Assembly: GCA_001661515.1 (NCBI GenBank)
Contig: LUVW01000001.1
Span: 1,181,058-1,245,057 of the forward strand
Direction: 5' to 3'
DNA length: 64,000 bases
Origin: Capniomyces stellatus
Lineage: Eukaryota > Kickxellomycota > Harpellomycetes > Harpellales > Legeriomycetaceae
The notes under the pieces were generated by a model. That model had not been told where the DNA came from and did no database searches. It saw nothing but the letters and a program-made list of their open reading frames with translations. The position numbers and the translations under genes were made by a program. Shown in pieces: positions 1 to 12,965 of this stretch. Each line of letters starts with the position of its first letter. Position 1 is the stretch's first letter.

Positions 1-1235
1 GCAGTTAGCCAGTATGAAAACGACCTTTCCTTAGCTTGGTTGAAAAAGAACGACTCTAAAGGCTTTCCAGTGAATCCGCTAAATTCTGCTAAAACAACAG
101 AGTTCTTTCCTGTGATCAAAGGACATGATGTGTAGCCGTTGTAGTACTCGATTGGGTCGGCTTTACCTGTGGTGATTCTGTTATACAAGTTTGTTTTTAC
201 AACGTAGGCTTGCACAATGGCGGCGGCGGCTGTTTTGGATGTAGGAATGTTGGTACAGTCACCAATAGCAAAGATGTTGTCGTACTTTTTGTGTTGCATA
301 GTGTTCTGATTAACATCAACAAACCCAGAAGCATCGGCAAGCTTACTGTTTTTTAGAAAGTCATATGCCTTCATTGGGGGTGATACATGCAGCATATCGT
401 ACGGCTGTTGGACTATTTGGCCAGCGTTTGGACCCGCGCCTAGAACCTTGAAGCTTGCTACTTTCTTCTGTGAGTCAACCTCAACCAAATTGTGTAATAG
501 GTTCACTTCGATTCCGCGCTTGTTTGCTACCCCCCACATTGACTCGGCATACTTGTCTATTCCAAATATTTTTCCAATGCCGCTGTAGTACTTTACATTG
601 GATTTTTCTCTAATCCCCACGTCTCTGAAATGCTCTTCGGACAAGTAGGCAATTTTTTGCGGAGCTCCTGGGCACTTGATGGGGGTGTCCGGCATTGTAA
701 ATATAGCGTTTCCGCCTTTAAACTCTTTGATGAACTGTGCGGTTTTCAAAACCGTGTCGGCAGAGTAATTACTGCAAACACCATCCTTTCCCAACGTCTC
801 TTCAAGGCCTTTAACGGCAGAGAAATTCAGCTCAATTCCGGCTGCAATAACCAGATACTCATAACCCACCTCTGTTCCATCGGTCAGCTTTACAGTACGA
901 TTGTCAGGATCAATAGACTCAACTTTGTTTTTAAACCAGTCAGCTCTCTCAGGAATGGCGTCGGCCATTTTTGTAGAGGATTGCTCGAACTTCTTCAGCC
1001 CTGCACCAACCAGTGTCCAAAGAGGTTGCTGATAATGGTTTTCGGCAGGCTCGATAACAGCCAGCTCTCCCTTACCAAGCTTTTTAGAAAGTGTTGAGGA
1101 AATTGAAACACCGCCTGTACCATTTCCAATACACAGAACTTTATACGACTTTGCTACGGGTGACTGCGAGTAAGCCCCTTGTGCTGTGGTGGCTCGGAGA
1201 ACCTTTGATGTTCTTAAAATTCTGGGTGCGTTCAT
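1..1235 (-). CDS. Sulfide:quinone oxidoreductase, mitochondrial (3' end off window)
   Basis: An uninterrupted frame of 411 codons runs from an ATG at 1235 to the window edge. The product should be a mitochondrial flavoprotein that oxidises sulfide and passes electrons to ubiquinone (SQOR / S. pombe Hmt2 type). Visible signs are a basic N-terminus suited to mitochondrial import, the FAD-binding GNGTGG at residues 37-42, the first redox-cysteine block IKCPGAPQKIAYLSEE (Cys188), the FAD-binding AIGDCTNIPTSKTAAAA around residue 325-338, and the second redox-cysteine block YTSCPLITG (Cys371). The 183-residue spacing of the two cysteines is close to that of animal SQOR. Family length is about 450 aa, so only some 30-40 C-terminal residues, including the membrane-anchoring end, are missing. 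No intron is seen in the visible part. The family assignment is firm. Confidence 0.93.
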   Translation of the reverse strand, partial: MNAPRILRTSKVLRATTAQGAYSQSPVAKSYKVLCIGNGTGGVSISSTLSKKLGKGELAVIEPAENHYQQPLWTLVGAGLKKFEQSSTKMADAIPERADWFKNKVESIDPDNRTVKLTDGTEVGYEYLVIAAGIELNFSAVKGLEETLGKDGVCSNYSADTVLKTAQFIKEFKGGNAIFTMPDTPIKCPGAPQKIAYLSEEHFRDVGIREKSNVKYYSGIGKIFGIDKYAESMWGVANKRGIEVNLLHNLVEVDSQKKVASFKVLGAGPNAGQIVQQPYDMLHVSPPMKAYDFLKNSKLADASGFVDVNQNTMQHKKYDNIFAIGDCTNIPTSKTAAAAIVQAYVVKTNLYNRITTGKADPIEYYNGYTSCPLITGKNSVVLAEFSGFTGKPLESFFFNQAKERSFSYWLT

Positions 1236-4200
1236 TTTTTTTATCTCTTATGAATTTTATTTTTTTGCCTATTGTAGAGGTAAAAGTCTAAGGTTTGGAT
1301 ACGCAAGGTATTATTAACTTAACCTAGCGTTACGAACAATTAAATGAATTCCTCGAAAGAAAAAGAAATACAAGTCTAAAATGAATGATTAAAGCCCTGG
1401 ACCTAGAGGTGGGCCTAGCCCGACCTTTATACAACACGAAACCAAACTTCTGTATAGCAAGTTTTTTTTTTCTTTCAGTAACATATTTTTCAATAAATAA
1501 ATAAAAAACACATATATATTGCTATTTTACTGATTTGGCCTTAGCTCGCCTTTGAAAATTCCAATATTTAAATTGTGAAGCCAAGTCCAATGAGCTTGCT
1601 GGGTGATTGTGTCATTTGAGCCAGAACGTAGCAAATTGTATTTCAAAATAATAGCAGAATCAATTTATTGATTGTACTCGCTTCTTTTTAGGGTTACAAC
1701 CTTGACATTCGTTTAATAAAGCCAGGACAGCATTAATTCGTCTGATTAGACAAACCTATGAATACACACCAACTTTGAAAGAATCATAGTATTCGAGATT
1801 CTTACTTGAAAAACAACCAAAAACAAGCCTATTCTTTATTCTTGCTTTAATTTGTTTTGTTGTAGGACCAATCCACTATACTTTGTCAACTGAACTAAAA
1901 ACCAAATCTACGAATTTCAATAATAATAACAATAATAATAATAATAATAAACCAATTCTACTGCACTTTTTGAACCAAGAGCAAGATTTGCTATCAACCA
2001 ATATAAACATGCTTAGCTTTACTGAAATCTAAGCATGCATATACACCCAAGCGTGTGATTAGCCTTAGGCATCAAGTTGATCATGTAGCTGTGTATGTAT
2101 GTTTTACTGAACAGGATATCCTTTACTAAACGCAACGTCACGTATTTACACTAAAAGATTCTTGGTAAACAAATACCGGTTTACGGTTAAAATTAAAAAC
2201 AACAGCACTACTATAGCCGGTGGTAGCCTGAAGTGGTTAATAATAATGGCGTTGCACTTGATTACCCCACATCATTATTCGTTATTGTTGGGCTCCAATT
2301 CGCCATTTTCCGCACTAACTATGCTTTCAGCAATCGGATCAATCCTTTGGATGGATTGCCTTGGTTGTTTATTATATCAGTGAAATATACTTTGCCTGGA
2401 GCAGGATTCCATCAATGATTTGTAGTTTATTTTTCACTTTGTCGTTTTGCCAGGCCAAACTCATGATTGCATTAGATGAGACTTGAAAGCAGGATCTATA
2501 ATATTTAAAGGTAGCAGCAACAGGCAAACGAGCGAGTTTGGCGATATTATTCGTGCTTTTTGTCATTTGTTTTGCCTTCAGATATTTTTCATTTATTGAA
2601 ATTTTCCATCACACATTTTGAAATGAATAATTATACATTATTAATCCAATGCAATTTCACCATTATTAGCAAATATTGCGCAATTAAAGCATTATTTCCT
2701 GTTACCTGCACTTAGTTCTGTTAAATCTCACTTTTTATCATTATCATTAAATGGTGCTTTTTTATTTTGGCATACAATATTCAATGAAAAAAAAAAAGCT
2801 TCCTACAATAAAAAAAAAGAATGAGTTTACAACCTTAAACTCAAACAGACAATTTCTTTTATACAAACAGTTCCTTAAATCAGATCAGTTCATAATTAGC
2901 TAGCTAAGCCATCCACTTTAAAAATGCTAGCATTTGTTAGCAGCTCATTACGCTTGAACCGATTTTTTAAAGGCCCTACCTGCACTACATCCTTTACTCA
3001 CAAATCGCCACTATATAAACTGCGAAAACACCAAACTCCTATAATTATACATCCAGAAACGACCTAAACGCTGTTGATCTGGCCAACCAAGGATGTGCAC
3101 GTCCGTGTGCTATAGAGAGCCCTCGGATTTTGTAATTACTTTACACAGTTGAGTAGTTAACACCGATTATGAGCTTGCAATAAACACACATTCTTCAATA
3201 TCAAATTCAAGCCAGTTCTGACGTTTTTTATTTATTGAAATATAGCTCCGACATTTTTATTGTTGATTGAATTGATACGTTGTCTAAAATTTTGGGTACT
3301 TGTGATAATAAGGGCATAACCTGCTGTGGTAATTTTTGCGTATTGACTCGGTTATTTTAAATATTTAGCCTAGCTGGCTCACATATCAACATTTAAAATT
3401 ACAATATAGCATTACTATATCCAAGTATATTGTCCTTCTCATCTTTCTGTGGAGGTAAGGAGGGGGGTGGTTTAACTTTTCTATATGTATCTGCTTTTAG
3501 TGACTGTATCACCACCAGAAAAATCACTTAATACTTTGCTTACTCTGTTTATCGATAACATGTAACACACATACACGTGTACATGACCATTTAGCTGGCA
3601 TGAAGTCACATCCTTCCATATCCTGCGACATTGCTCGATTATTAGTCTAGACACCATCTTACACAGTCTTGCAGAGTCAAGCTTTAAGTGATTGGCTATA
3701 GCCCAAGTTTTCTTCGATTCAATGCAGAAAGGTTAGTATGCATTTCAACTGTTGCTAGAAGCTTTCTGGCTATGTATATCCTTGTCTAAGCGCACAGCTT
3801 GATTGGCGAAAAATTGATAACGCGATGCACAGACTGGACTATACTGTGGTTTAAGGTAAAGCCCACATACTATGGTCAATTGATTTGATTATTAGCAGTG
3901 TTGTGAACGCATAGATGAGTGAGTAACAACGACAACTAAAATTTGTGTAGTGAAATTACTGATGCTAAATATAGAACACGAGAACTTTACATTTAATTGT
4001 GTAATCAAAACATATGACACGTAAAAGCCCAGATAAAGAAAAGTTTTTGGTTATTTAAGTCCAGATAATAACAGCAATGCTGTGCATATTAAACATAAAG
4101 ATCAGAATTCAAAATTATTGCAGAATATCTTTAATGACCACTTTTAAAATACACCGTTTCGTTTTTGTAAATTGGTTGATTTATCCTGATGGCTTTTTTC

Positions 4201-7200
4201 AAACCCTCTTACCAATTTGATAATTGGCTATAAAAAGGAAAAACCAAGCTTACAGTAAGCACAGATAAAATGTAAGGTTAAAGTGAAGAAGGTCAACTAT
4301 TATATCAAGCGAAGGTGTAAATAGTAAATGTATATAAAACAAAAATGTAAACGCATCAATTGTTAATAGGCTGGCGTTCAGTCTTTACTGCGCAAGCTTC
4401 TTGGCGAGATAGTTTGTTAAAGAAGAAAAGCGGGAAAGTGTTTAAATAAAGATATTGGGCCGGCTTTTATTCTGGCCGCTGTTATACGCTTGCTTATTTT
4501 TGAAATATACCTCCAACCGGATTTATGAGGCTAAGCCTCTTGTATATATTACCGATCTGCTCAAAGCGTTTTGCCTATATTTGTAACCACAAAGTGTTGC
4601 CAGATGTTTATTTTGGGTCAGATCGCTTTATAAAAATAGGACTTTGTTGCTCAAGCATACAAGTAGGCTATATGCATTGTATTTCTAACATAATGCTTAG
4701 GTTTAATAACGGACTTTTTAGCAACCGCAGTCTTTTTTTATTATCATTGGTAATAAGAAAGATAACTATTACTTTAGAGTAGTCTTTTTAGTTATTTAAT
4801 TGGATCAAGAATTTTTGAAGGGATTCAAAGCTGATTCATTACTTGTAGCTTGATTTATCGAATTTGCAACTTGCTTTGTAATATCCCAAAGGCATTTTTT
4901 TTATTGATTTCCGGAGACATTTTTTTACTTTTATGTCTGGTGGCATTTTTCAAAACGGAAAGTTTTCATTCCTGAACAAAATAGCCTTTGCCTTCAAGAA
5001 TTTACGCAGTGGAGAAACAAAAGCAGCTTTTTTAGAATTGGTCCAATTAATTAAAGTCTATTTTTGATTACTTTTTTTTTTAATGAAACTGTGGCATTTG
5101 ATTCCTTTGTTTTGTTTTTTATTGTGAACATTTGATTGCTTTTTTAGCTCTTTTTTTCTTTCACGAAGATGATAATTTAGTGTCAGACTATTTAGGCTTT
5201 TGGAAAAGAAGTCAATCGTTTCGACTCAAAATCAATAACAAGCCTCCATTACTAAAACGATCTGACGTGTAGATATTCCAAAAAGGGAATAAGTGATCCA
5301 AAACATTCGTATCGAATCGGATATAAAAATTAATTATTACTTTCAGTAGAGAATAAATAAAGTTGAAAAAATTATAAATTTCTAGTTTAAAAAGGGATGG
5401 AGTAAACATCTAGATGTTAGTAATTCAACAAAAAAAACAACAATTCCATGGCCCAATAGAGTATTTGGGGAGAGGGGGATCTTTAAGGACAGCTTTTGTA
5501 GCAGGTTAATTAACCCAGTCATCACTTTAGTTGGTAGTAAAACTAATGCAGTGGGGTAGATATACAAGAGCACGGTCGTTTGATTTTCAAACAGTTGCTG
5601 TAGTGCAAATAAAGCACTTCTTAGCGACCGCTCATGCTAGAGTCTACTAAAAAAGCACTGTATAGCGGAGGGAGAGGATGCGACAGTCAATCATATGGTA
5701 TTCAAGTAAATGTGGACTTTTTCGTCCTTGTTTACAGAGTGACAGCTAAATGTATAAACCGATTTGTGTTCTGTGTTTGGCACTTGGGTTGCAGGTCTAC
5801 TATCGCAGTTCTTAGCTGTAGGTTCTTTTTTTAAATTCTTGTTTGAAAAAAGGATGAACATAGCCATGCGTAATATCCCTTAATTACAAATTCCAACTCT
5901 AAGTGCGACAATAAAAAATGAATGTATAATTTCAATAAGTAGAAAAATAAATGAACGTAGAAGCCAAAGTTGGATGATTCAGGTTTCAAGTAATGAGAAA
6001 CATCTAAGAAAATCATCCACTGTAGTTGAAAAAGTAAAAGCAAGTGGTTGGAGACAGCAGGAAGTTAGGTAGGAATTGGTGCCTCTTTTCCAAAAAGAGA
6101 ATGAAATTTACAATTACATAAACCATAACAACAAAGAGCAGATACTATTGACGAAAGGCAGGTAATTGTGAGGGGGTTTTTTTATTGCATTTTAAAATTT
6201 TATTGTGGTTTTATGTAAAAATTGGAAAACTAAATATTTGTAATGATCAAAAAAATCAAGGACTAAAATTTTCATTGCTAAAAAATGTATCACAGGCTAA
6301 TAGCTTAGCAAAAACGCCACAGGTTTAAACGCTCAAACTGAACAAATTATACTAATAATAGAATGGCTTAACAAAGTGATACTAAAGCACGTCAATTAAA
6401 TCCTTTGTCGCTCAATGATTTGTTATTTCAAATGTAATGGGCAAAATAGTTTCTAATTTACTCGAACATAATTTTTCCTGTGTTACTAACAAAAGGCAAA
6501 TGGTATCCAAGTGCAGTATTGTTGGCGAATCAAAATAATGAAAAAAAACAACACCGTGACCAATGATGGATGTCAACTAATAGTCATTATAAACCAGCCT
6601 AAAGTCAATCGAACTGTTCGAACCTTTAAAAGTAATCTGCGTATATAACGTCCAGCTTCTCATTGAGTTTATGTTATGTAACCAGCATCTTTATTAATTC
6701 ACGTATATAAAGAAGTGTGGTTTGTTGAGCTAATAAAAAACGTCGAGATTTGGGTGTCAATGATATTAGCCAAATTAAAAAACCACTTTGGTTTTTTTTG
6801 TTCAACTTCGCAAACAAAGTGTCAAAGTTATTTGGCGAGGATTTCAAATGGTGATTCTTTCACATTGATTGATGCTGAGAATTGCACTCTTTTTAATATT
6901 TTTTCCATCTTCTCCCTATAATTTAAAAAAAAGGCCATCAAAAAAAGTTTTCCCAAAGTAACTTGGGGGGGCTTCGGAAACGCTCTCAAAAAACCAAGGG
7001 CAGTTTTAATTATAAGCCGAACTTTGGCTTAGCTGTGAACTTGGTAGTTGACCAAATAGTTAATGAAAAGGGTAATTGTAATTAGCCAAGTTGGAAATTA
7101 AATGGGGGTTGGGTTGGACATTAAAGAGTGATTATGTTATGCAGCTTACTGCTATAAAGGCGTTTCTAGTAGTTAAATTTCAATTAAATAAACTATTATG

Positions 7201-7667
7201 CTTATTTATATCACACCTTATTTTTAGTTTTTAGTTTCTAGTTTTTATCAATCAAAATTAAGTTTGAAGCCTCAACTTAGCCCACTTTAATTATTCTGGA
7301 AAACCCTCCTACTTTATAAACAACTAAATATAACTTCGATAGAACCTCCTTTAAAAAAAATCTTGTTTTCAAAGATTTAACACGGAGGATTTGTTTTATT
7401 ATTAGAAGGAACCAATTGGCCACACAAATCAAAAATTCGAAGCTCACCCCTACTTAAAAGAGGATATAGCATAAATCTTGCAATAAACTGATTACAGTAC
7501 GCACACGCACACATAAATAGATATAACTACTATACGCAAAAATCAGCACACATCGGTACCAGCAAACTATACATGTGATTATAACATCAGCTACCATTTT
7601 ATTTTAGCTTCAATTATAGAGTAAAGGTTGCTAAGAGTACATTTCGAACAATCTTTAAACGAAAGTA
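1236..7667. other. Gene-poor intergenic tract, 6.4 kb
   Basis: No coding region, tRNA or rRNA can be supported here. The tract is AT-rich with many homopolymer A/T runs. It holds an (AAT)n-type microsatellite at about 1919-1950 and only short open frames, the longest being 85 codons at 4525-4782, which has no protein-like composition. The promoters of the SQR gene (left) and the RGS gene (right) must lie at its two ends. A non-coding RNA could be hidden here without an obvious motif. Confidence 0.6.
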
Positions 7668-8972
7668 ATGGTCTTAAATCCTAGAATTGGCAAACCAGAT
7701 TTACACGATTTTGGATTTGAGAATAAAATCGGAAAAGTATACTCAAACAACAAAACACAGACGATCACAAGTACACTTATAACGGGAGCGAGTAATAAGT
7801 TGGAATTCATAGCAGTTAAGGGCGTTGTCTTTTCAAAAGAGGCAGGAGACTGTAACACCACCCGAGGGCACAGTGTTAACTTGGATAGCGAACAAAGCAG
7901 TCGACACAAGATTAAGGGATTAACTAAAAAAAGGACCGAGACAGGAAAAACAGAGAGAAATATGAACTTTTTAAAACCAAAAGCCAAAACATCAAAGACT
8001 TTGCAGTCCAAGTACTCAATGTCAAATTTAGACGAGCAAATAAACTATATAAAGAACGTTGACAACATACTAGCAAGCGAAACCTCAGCATTACTAGAGT
8101 CGCCCATATGTTTATCACACTTTTTCATATCATTGATAAATGACTATAGCCCCGAGTCTTTGCTTTTTTTTCTTGAGGTTAAAAGCTTTAATTCAAAAAG
8201 GGGCGCGTCAAGTGATGCAATTAAGAAGCATGCACGGTTTATTTGGAACACATTTATTGGACGAAATGCGGCCTTAGAAATCAACATCAGCTCTACTATG
8301 AGATCAAGAATTTTTGAAGAACTAAGCAAGGACGTAATGTCACCAAGCATATTCCTAAAACCACAGTCTCATGTGTACAGATTACTCGAGTCTTCGCTGA
8401 TAAACTTTTTGCAGAAACCCCAGTACCAACGAATGATAGAAAATATTATAGACCTGAACAAGTCGCCAGGAAAACAAGAGCAAATACAGCTTACAATAAC
8501 AGCACAAATCACTTCGGCTCTGTGGAAGTCATATGGCGTGTGTATTTTATCCTCAGAGGCCAGGAAGTCTAGTGTTGACGACCTCAGAAATAATGAACAA
8601 GCACTGACCTCTTCTGACCTGCGCACGTCTCTTGAAGCTTGGGCGCAGCGCTTTGTTTACACCAACTTACAAACCCAACTTCCAACACACGAGTCAGCAT
8701 GCACTACTCTTGGATTCTCAATGATTGAGCCCAGAAAGCAATCTCAGTATCAATACAACGCACATAACAAAGGCAGTGCCCTTTTCTACAGCGCATCCAC
8801 CTTTGCAACAACAGAAACACTCACTAGCACAAACGATCGTCACAATATTAATAATAACATTTCAGATTCCATCGACGATACCTCTATAGATACCAAGTCG
8901 TTAATTAACAGTAAAAAGCATCCACTACACTTTGGCTCTAGGTGGCTGTCGAAACTAGGAAGAAGGACTTGA
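7668..8972 (+). CDS. RGS-domain protein (regulator of G-protein signalling)
   Basis: This is a single-exon gene of 434 aa with ATG at 7668. The first 140 residues are polar, basic and unrecognised. Residues about 145-256 fit the RGS fold: an SHFFISLINDY helix, SPESLLFFLEVKSF (the usual SxExLxFWLxVxxF block), ARFIWNTFIG, ALEINISSTMRSRIFEEL, and FLKPQSHVYRLLESSLINFL with the typical PxxFxxxQxxVYxLLE core. Proteins with this domain speed GTP hydrolysis by heterotrimeric G-alpha subunits. The C-terminal 180 residues are Ser/Thr/Asn-rich and probably disordered. No membrane segment or DEP domain is seen, so it is not a plain Sst2 orthologue. The domain call is strong; the specific G-alpha partner and role are unknown. 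Confidence 0.85.
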   Translation: MVLNPRIGKPDLHDFGFENKIGKVYSNNKTQTITSTLITGASNKLEFIAVKGVVFSKEAGDCNTTRGHSVNLDSEQSSRHKIKGLTKKRTETGKTERNMNFLKPKAKTSKTLQSKYSMSNLDEQINYIKNVDNILASETSALLESPICLSHFFISLINDYSPESLLFFLEVKSFNSKRGASSDAIKKHARFIWNTFIGRNAALEINISSTMRSRIFEELSKDVMSPSIFLKPQSHVYRLLESSLINFLQKPQYQRMIENIIDLNKSPGKQEQIQLTITAQITSALWKSYGVCILSSEARKSSVDDLRNNEQALTSSDLRTSLEAWAQRFVYTNLQTQLPTHESACTTLGFSMIEPRKQSQYQYNAHNKGSALFYSASTFATTETLTSTNDRHNINNNISDSIDDTSIDTKSLINSKKHPLHFGSRWLSKLGRRT

Positions 8973-10727
8973 CCACTTATATAACCCCCTCCCCTTTCCC
9001 CCCTCTCCCCTCCCCTTATACTATTCCTACTGTTACTGTTACTTCTATTCTATTAATGCTTTCTTTTCGATTTGTTAATATAATGTATAGATACTTTTTT
9101 TTAATTTTCTTAGCTTTCATTCCATTTTTTTTTAATCATTGTTTTTTTTACCAAGAGCTTAGCTTTGCTTTTCAGCTTTTTAGACACATCCCACCTCCTC
9201 CTCTCTCCATTTATCAGTCTATATTTTCATTAACTCAATAAAAGTCTTGCATCCTGACACTTGTTTTTATTCTCAATGTAGTACTCTGGCATATCTTTTA
9301 ATTGCACTGTAATTCAGGTATATTCTTCCGCCACACACACGTCACTTGTTATTTTCTAAAGTGGAGTCTAGTGTTTAAGCTTATATCATGCTGTATATAG
9401 GTATAAACACCACATATGGTGTGTCATCATTTGCTGGAAACACGCGCCACGTAAGCCTATTTAGCTGTCCTCTTTAAAAGCCCTCAGGTTTAATAATACT
9501 TTGGTAAAACCAACTTACAAATACGCAAAAAGGAAATACAAGGCAAAGTGTTTATCATTACAAATTCCTCTTTTTTGCTGTTCTCATTAATTGTTTTTAT
9601 TTTATTTTACTCTGTATGTCAAATTATTTTGGTGGTTTGATCCGTCACAATTGTTTTCTAGCTAGTTGCAAGGGCAATAATGGCTAAATTACACCATTAC
9701 TTTATATTTATTTTTCCGTTGAGATACACACCATTGCTTTTAGCGACCAAAGGTAATAGTAGTGTCTAATAATAATCTAAAAAAAAGAATCGGGCCTATT
9801 GCTGCAAGTTGTTTCATTAACCCGGCGAATTCTAATTTATTAAAAAAAACCAAAAAGTAATCCAATAAAAAAAAACATTTGAGCGCTTTAAACAGTAATA
9901 ATGCAATTATACCCTAATAGTACAGTTTTGGTCATGTGGTTTTGTGGTGTTTTGAGCTTGCTTGTAAGTTTGCCTTATTTGCTTTTATTCCTTGCCACAT
10001 TTTTTATTGAATTCAGCTGCATTCGTCTCAGTTTTACAAGCAACGATTGATATTCTAACTTAAAACTCACACTTGGATTGCACATCATAATTTTACATAG
10101 GAGAGGCGGTCGTTATTACTAAGCTATTTGGACCAATACTAGAGTATCGATGAATCCCAAACGTTTGATACCTTTCAACTAACCATACACATATCGCTAG
10201 ACGGAGCTAAGGCGTGGAGATAAAACAAAAAACAAAGTCATGATGCTTGAAGTTTCAAGACAAAGATGATATAGATGTACTTATGTTTATTTCAATATAA
10301 GAATGCCTGAACCAACAAGCAAATATAAGGAGTCCAGTATATACCATGCTATATATATACATATACAAGCCTTAAAAATAATTTGACTCATAGACAAAGC
10401 CCTTAAATATTTGGTTTATTGATTGTAATTAAATAACGGCGTGTTAGTATAAAGTGTACTTGTGAAATAGATATATAGAAGTCTAAACTGAGCTAGAAAA
10501 CGACTTTTCTGATGTCTCTTTATGTGATTGTGAACTAGTTTGATGGTAGTAATACAAGTACAAGTACAAATACAAATATTAGTAAAAGCATAGCATAGTC
10601 ACAAGGAAGTGATGAAGGTCATATATCACAATAGTGTAAGTACATGCATGGTGTATGCTGTATAAAAGGTAAAACACAAGCAAAAGTAAAAGTAAAGCAT
10701 ATGTAGAAGCAAAGCAGTAATATACAC
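8973..10727. other. Intergenic region between convergent RGS and mS23 genes
   Basis: Just after the RGS stop there is a C/T-rich stretch (about 8984-9025) followed by T-rich DNA, consistent with a 3' UTR. A canonical AATAAA lies at 9237-9242. The remainder is AT-rich without coding signal. Short hexamer-like repeats of the type ACAAGT/ACAAAT occur at about 10553-10580 near the 3' end of the mS23 gene. Confidence 0.6.
9237..9242 (+). promoter_or_regulatory. Candidate polyadenylation signal of the RGS gene
   Basis: AATAAA lies 265 bases downstream of the RGS stop codon, after a long pyrimidine-rich stretch. It is the first canonical hexamer on the plus strand after the gene. Inference only, since the hexamer is frequent by chance in AT-rich DNA. 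Confidence 0.4.
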
Positions 10728-11629
10728 TTACAGTCCATTTCTAATAGTAATGATCCTATCGCTAACCAAAAGCTGGGTCCATTCAAAGTCCTTGGCCTTT
10801 TTGGAATGTATTTGATGGAATTGGTTGTATCCATGTTGGTTTGCCTCTTGCATTGCGATTTTGGTTTCCAGCTCCTTGCTAGCTTTGAGTCTATAAAATT
10901 CTCCCAGCGCAACATCATAAGCCTCATCCTCATTCATACCCTTGTTTATAAGATAAAGTTGGCGACGAATCACACTATTTTGATCGTACATTTATAAATA
11001 TTTACAATTAAAGGATTAGATTTAAGCACACATGCCTACATTTAGCATAAAGCTGGAAAGGCAGATCAGCAAACTGTAATGCTTGTAGGACATAGAATAT
11101 CTCGCAAAAGCATCCCTTATTCAACTTTAATAAAACAATATCTTGTAAACTGCAAAACATTTTGTCAAGCAGTATTGATTTTATAAGTGATTGTTTACCC
11201 TTCACCGCTTAGCCCAAAAGAGGAATCTTGTACAGATTCTACTTTTTCGGTAACCTTGCTTTCATTTTGAACTAGAGAGATTGGATTTGACAATTCAAAT
11301 GGATGATCTTTGTAAAACTGAACTCTGAGCTTATCTTCTGGGTAAACTATTTTTGGCGGACGGGTTGACTTTTTTTGAAGTCGGTTTTTTTTGTGACTAG
11401 CTCTGGTGTGGATCTCGTTTTCAGAGCTGATCTTTTCTGATTTTGAGGCTGATTCAAAGCTTAATCGACCTTTTGTGTCAAACTGTGATGGATCTTTATA
11501 AACCGATGGTCCCACAGGATGCTCTTCCATAGCCTTGAACCAAGCAGGTTCTTGTGTTCTCAGTTTGCCCTTAAGTAGACCGCTGTAGATATTATACACA
11601 TGTTTTGCCTTTGGCTGATGTCTGTGCAT
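10728..11629 (-). CDS. RSM25: Mitochondrial small-subunit ribosomal protein mS23 (Rsm25-type)
   Basis: Two exons, 11629-11199 and 10974-10728, join across an intron of about 224 bp (donor GTAAAC, acceptor AAATAG, possible branch site CTAAT) to give 225 aa. The junction restores one frame reading SGEG|VIRRQLYLINKG. Family hallmarks are the N-terminal motif on tunnel-free small-subunit protein HVYNIYSGLLKGKLR, PPKIVYPEDKLRVQFYKDHPFEL (the strongest mS23 signature) and NKGMNEDEAYDVALGEFYRLK. It is a structural component of the mitochondrial 37S subunit. One oddity: the stop codon overlaps a perfect GTAAGT donor at 10731-10726, with an AG acceptor about 70 bp further on, so the 3' end may be spliced to give a slightly different C-terminus. 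Confidence 0.85.
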
Positions 11630-12965
11630 TTTCGAAACACTCGCTTTTCAAATTAAATGTAAAGTATAAAGTAAAAAGGTAATTTAATCTTGCACTCAAT
11701 CAAGATACTCGACACTTTAAAAAGTCAAATCAGCAATAAAGGAAATTTTTTGGTTTAACTATTGTTTTTTTTTATTATTGCTATTGTTGATATTCAGTTA
11801 TTTTGCACCTTTTGTTGCTCGATTACTATTTGGCAATAAGCTAATGATATGTGATTCGAGTTTTTTTTCTTTTTGGCTATTTTTTTTCCTGCTATTAGTT
11901 TGAGAAATCAACCTTTGATAACAATCAAAAAAATTGCTTCTGTTTTTACATTTTGATATTGATTTTGGTTAAAAGAGACACAAACCATGGCCGTTTATCC
12001 AATAGGATGCGGTGAAAATAAATATAGAGAAAAGAACGATGTTTTCCAACACCTACTAGTTATAGTTTGGCTGTAGTTACACCAAGGCACCAAGCATGTT
12101 GGATATACTAGAATGTAGCAACTACAAGATTCTATGGGTGATACATATGACAGAACCCAGGGCAATGTAATAAGCAAAAGGAACATCACATATCGATGCA
12201 ATGGTTAAGAAGATATTGTTTTTTTGTTTTTTTGGTGCAGCTCCAACTACATATAACGTTTTTTTTTCAGGTAGACATCAAGTGTGCTTGGAAAGGTTGG
12301 TAGATTGGAGTGTTCAGTGTGTGGAAAAGACATGATGTAAAAGAGAAAAAAGAGAAAAGTTTGAGAGAAATCGAGTGTAAGAGAGTTTTGTGCTTGGTAA
12401 ATTAAAACAAAAGTAGTATATAGAATTTAATATTGTAAACAGAATTTTTTTTTCCCCATCGATTAATGGCAAGTAATTTTTTTTCTTAAAACTGAGGTTT
12501 TTGTTCGAGTTGATGAATTTGAACTTAGTCGTTAATAGTTAAATCGAGAGAATTTTCTTTGCTCAATAATTTACATGTTGTTAGGCTTTTGGCGTTTACT
12601 TTTGTCTTTTCTTTGAAGTTGTAGGATATACAGCAATTATATTTGGTAAAGGGATAGCAAAGCAGAACAAAGGTATATACTAAAAACTACAAACAGAAGA
12701 GGGATTCACAATAAAGCTAGGGAGTCAAAAACACGAAAAATAGGCGACAATAATAAACATAAACAAAGCAAGGAAAAGAATACATTGTCAAATAACTAGA
12801 CAAGTAAAGCAAAAAAAAAAGTTTTAAGCACATAGTAGTGTAATTGAGAAGGGCGCCGAGGCAAAAATAAGGGGTCTGTACATACCAGCACAGTAAGAAG
12901 AAGAAAGCAAGGCCATAAGCCTAGTGGAGTTGACTTGAAACACCAAGAAGAGAGAATATAAGAAA
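11630..12965. other. Divergent promoter region of mS23 and U1-70K
   Basis: This 1.3-kb AT-rich spacer lies between the start codons of two divergently transcribed genes, so it must hold both promoters. There are several poly-T/poly-A tracts but no clear TATA box or known factor site. No coding or RNA gene is supported. Confidence 0.5.
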
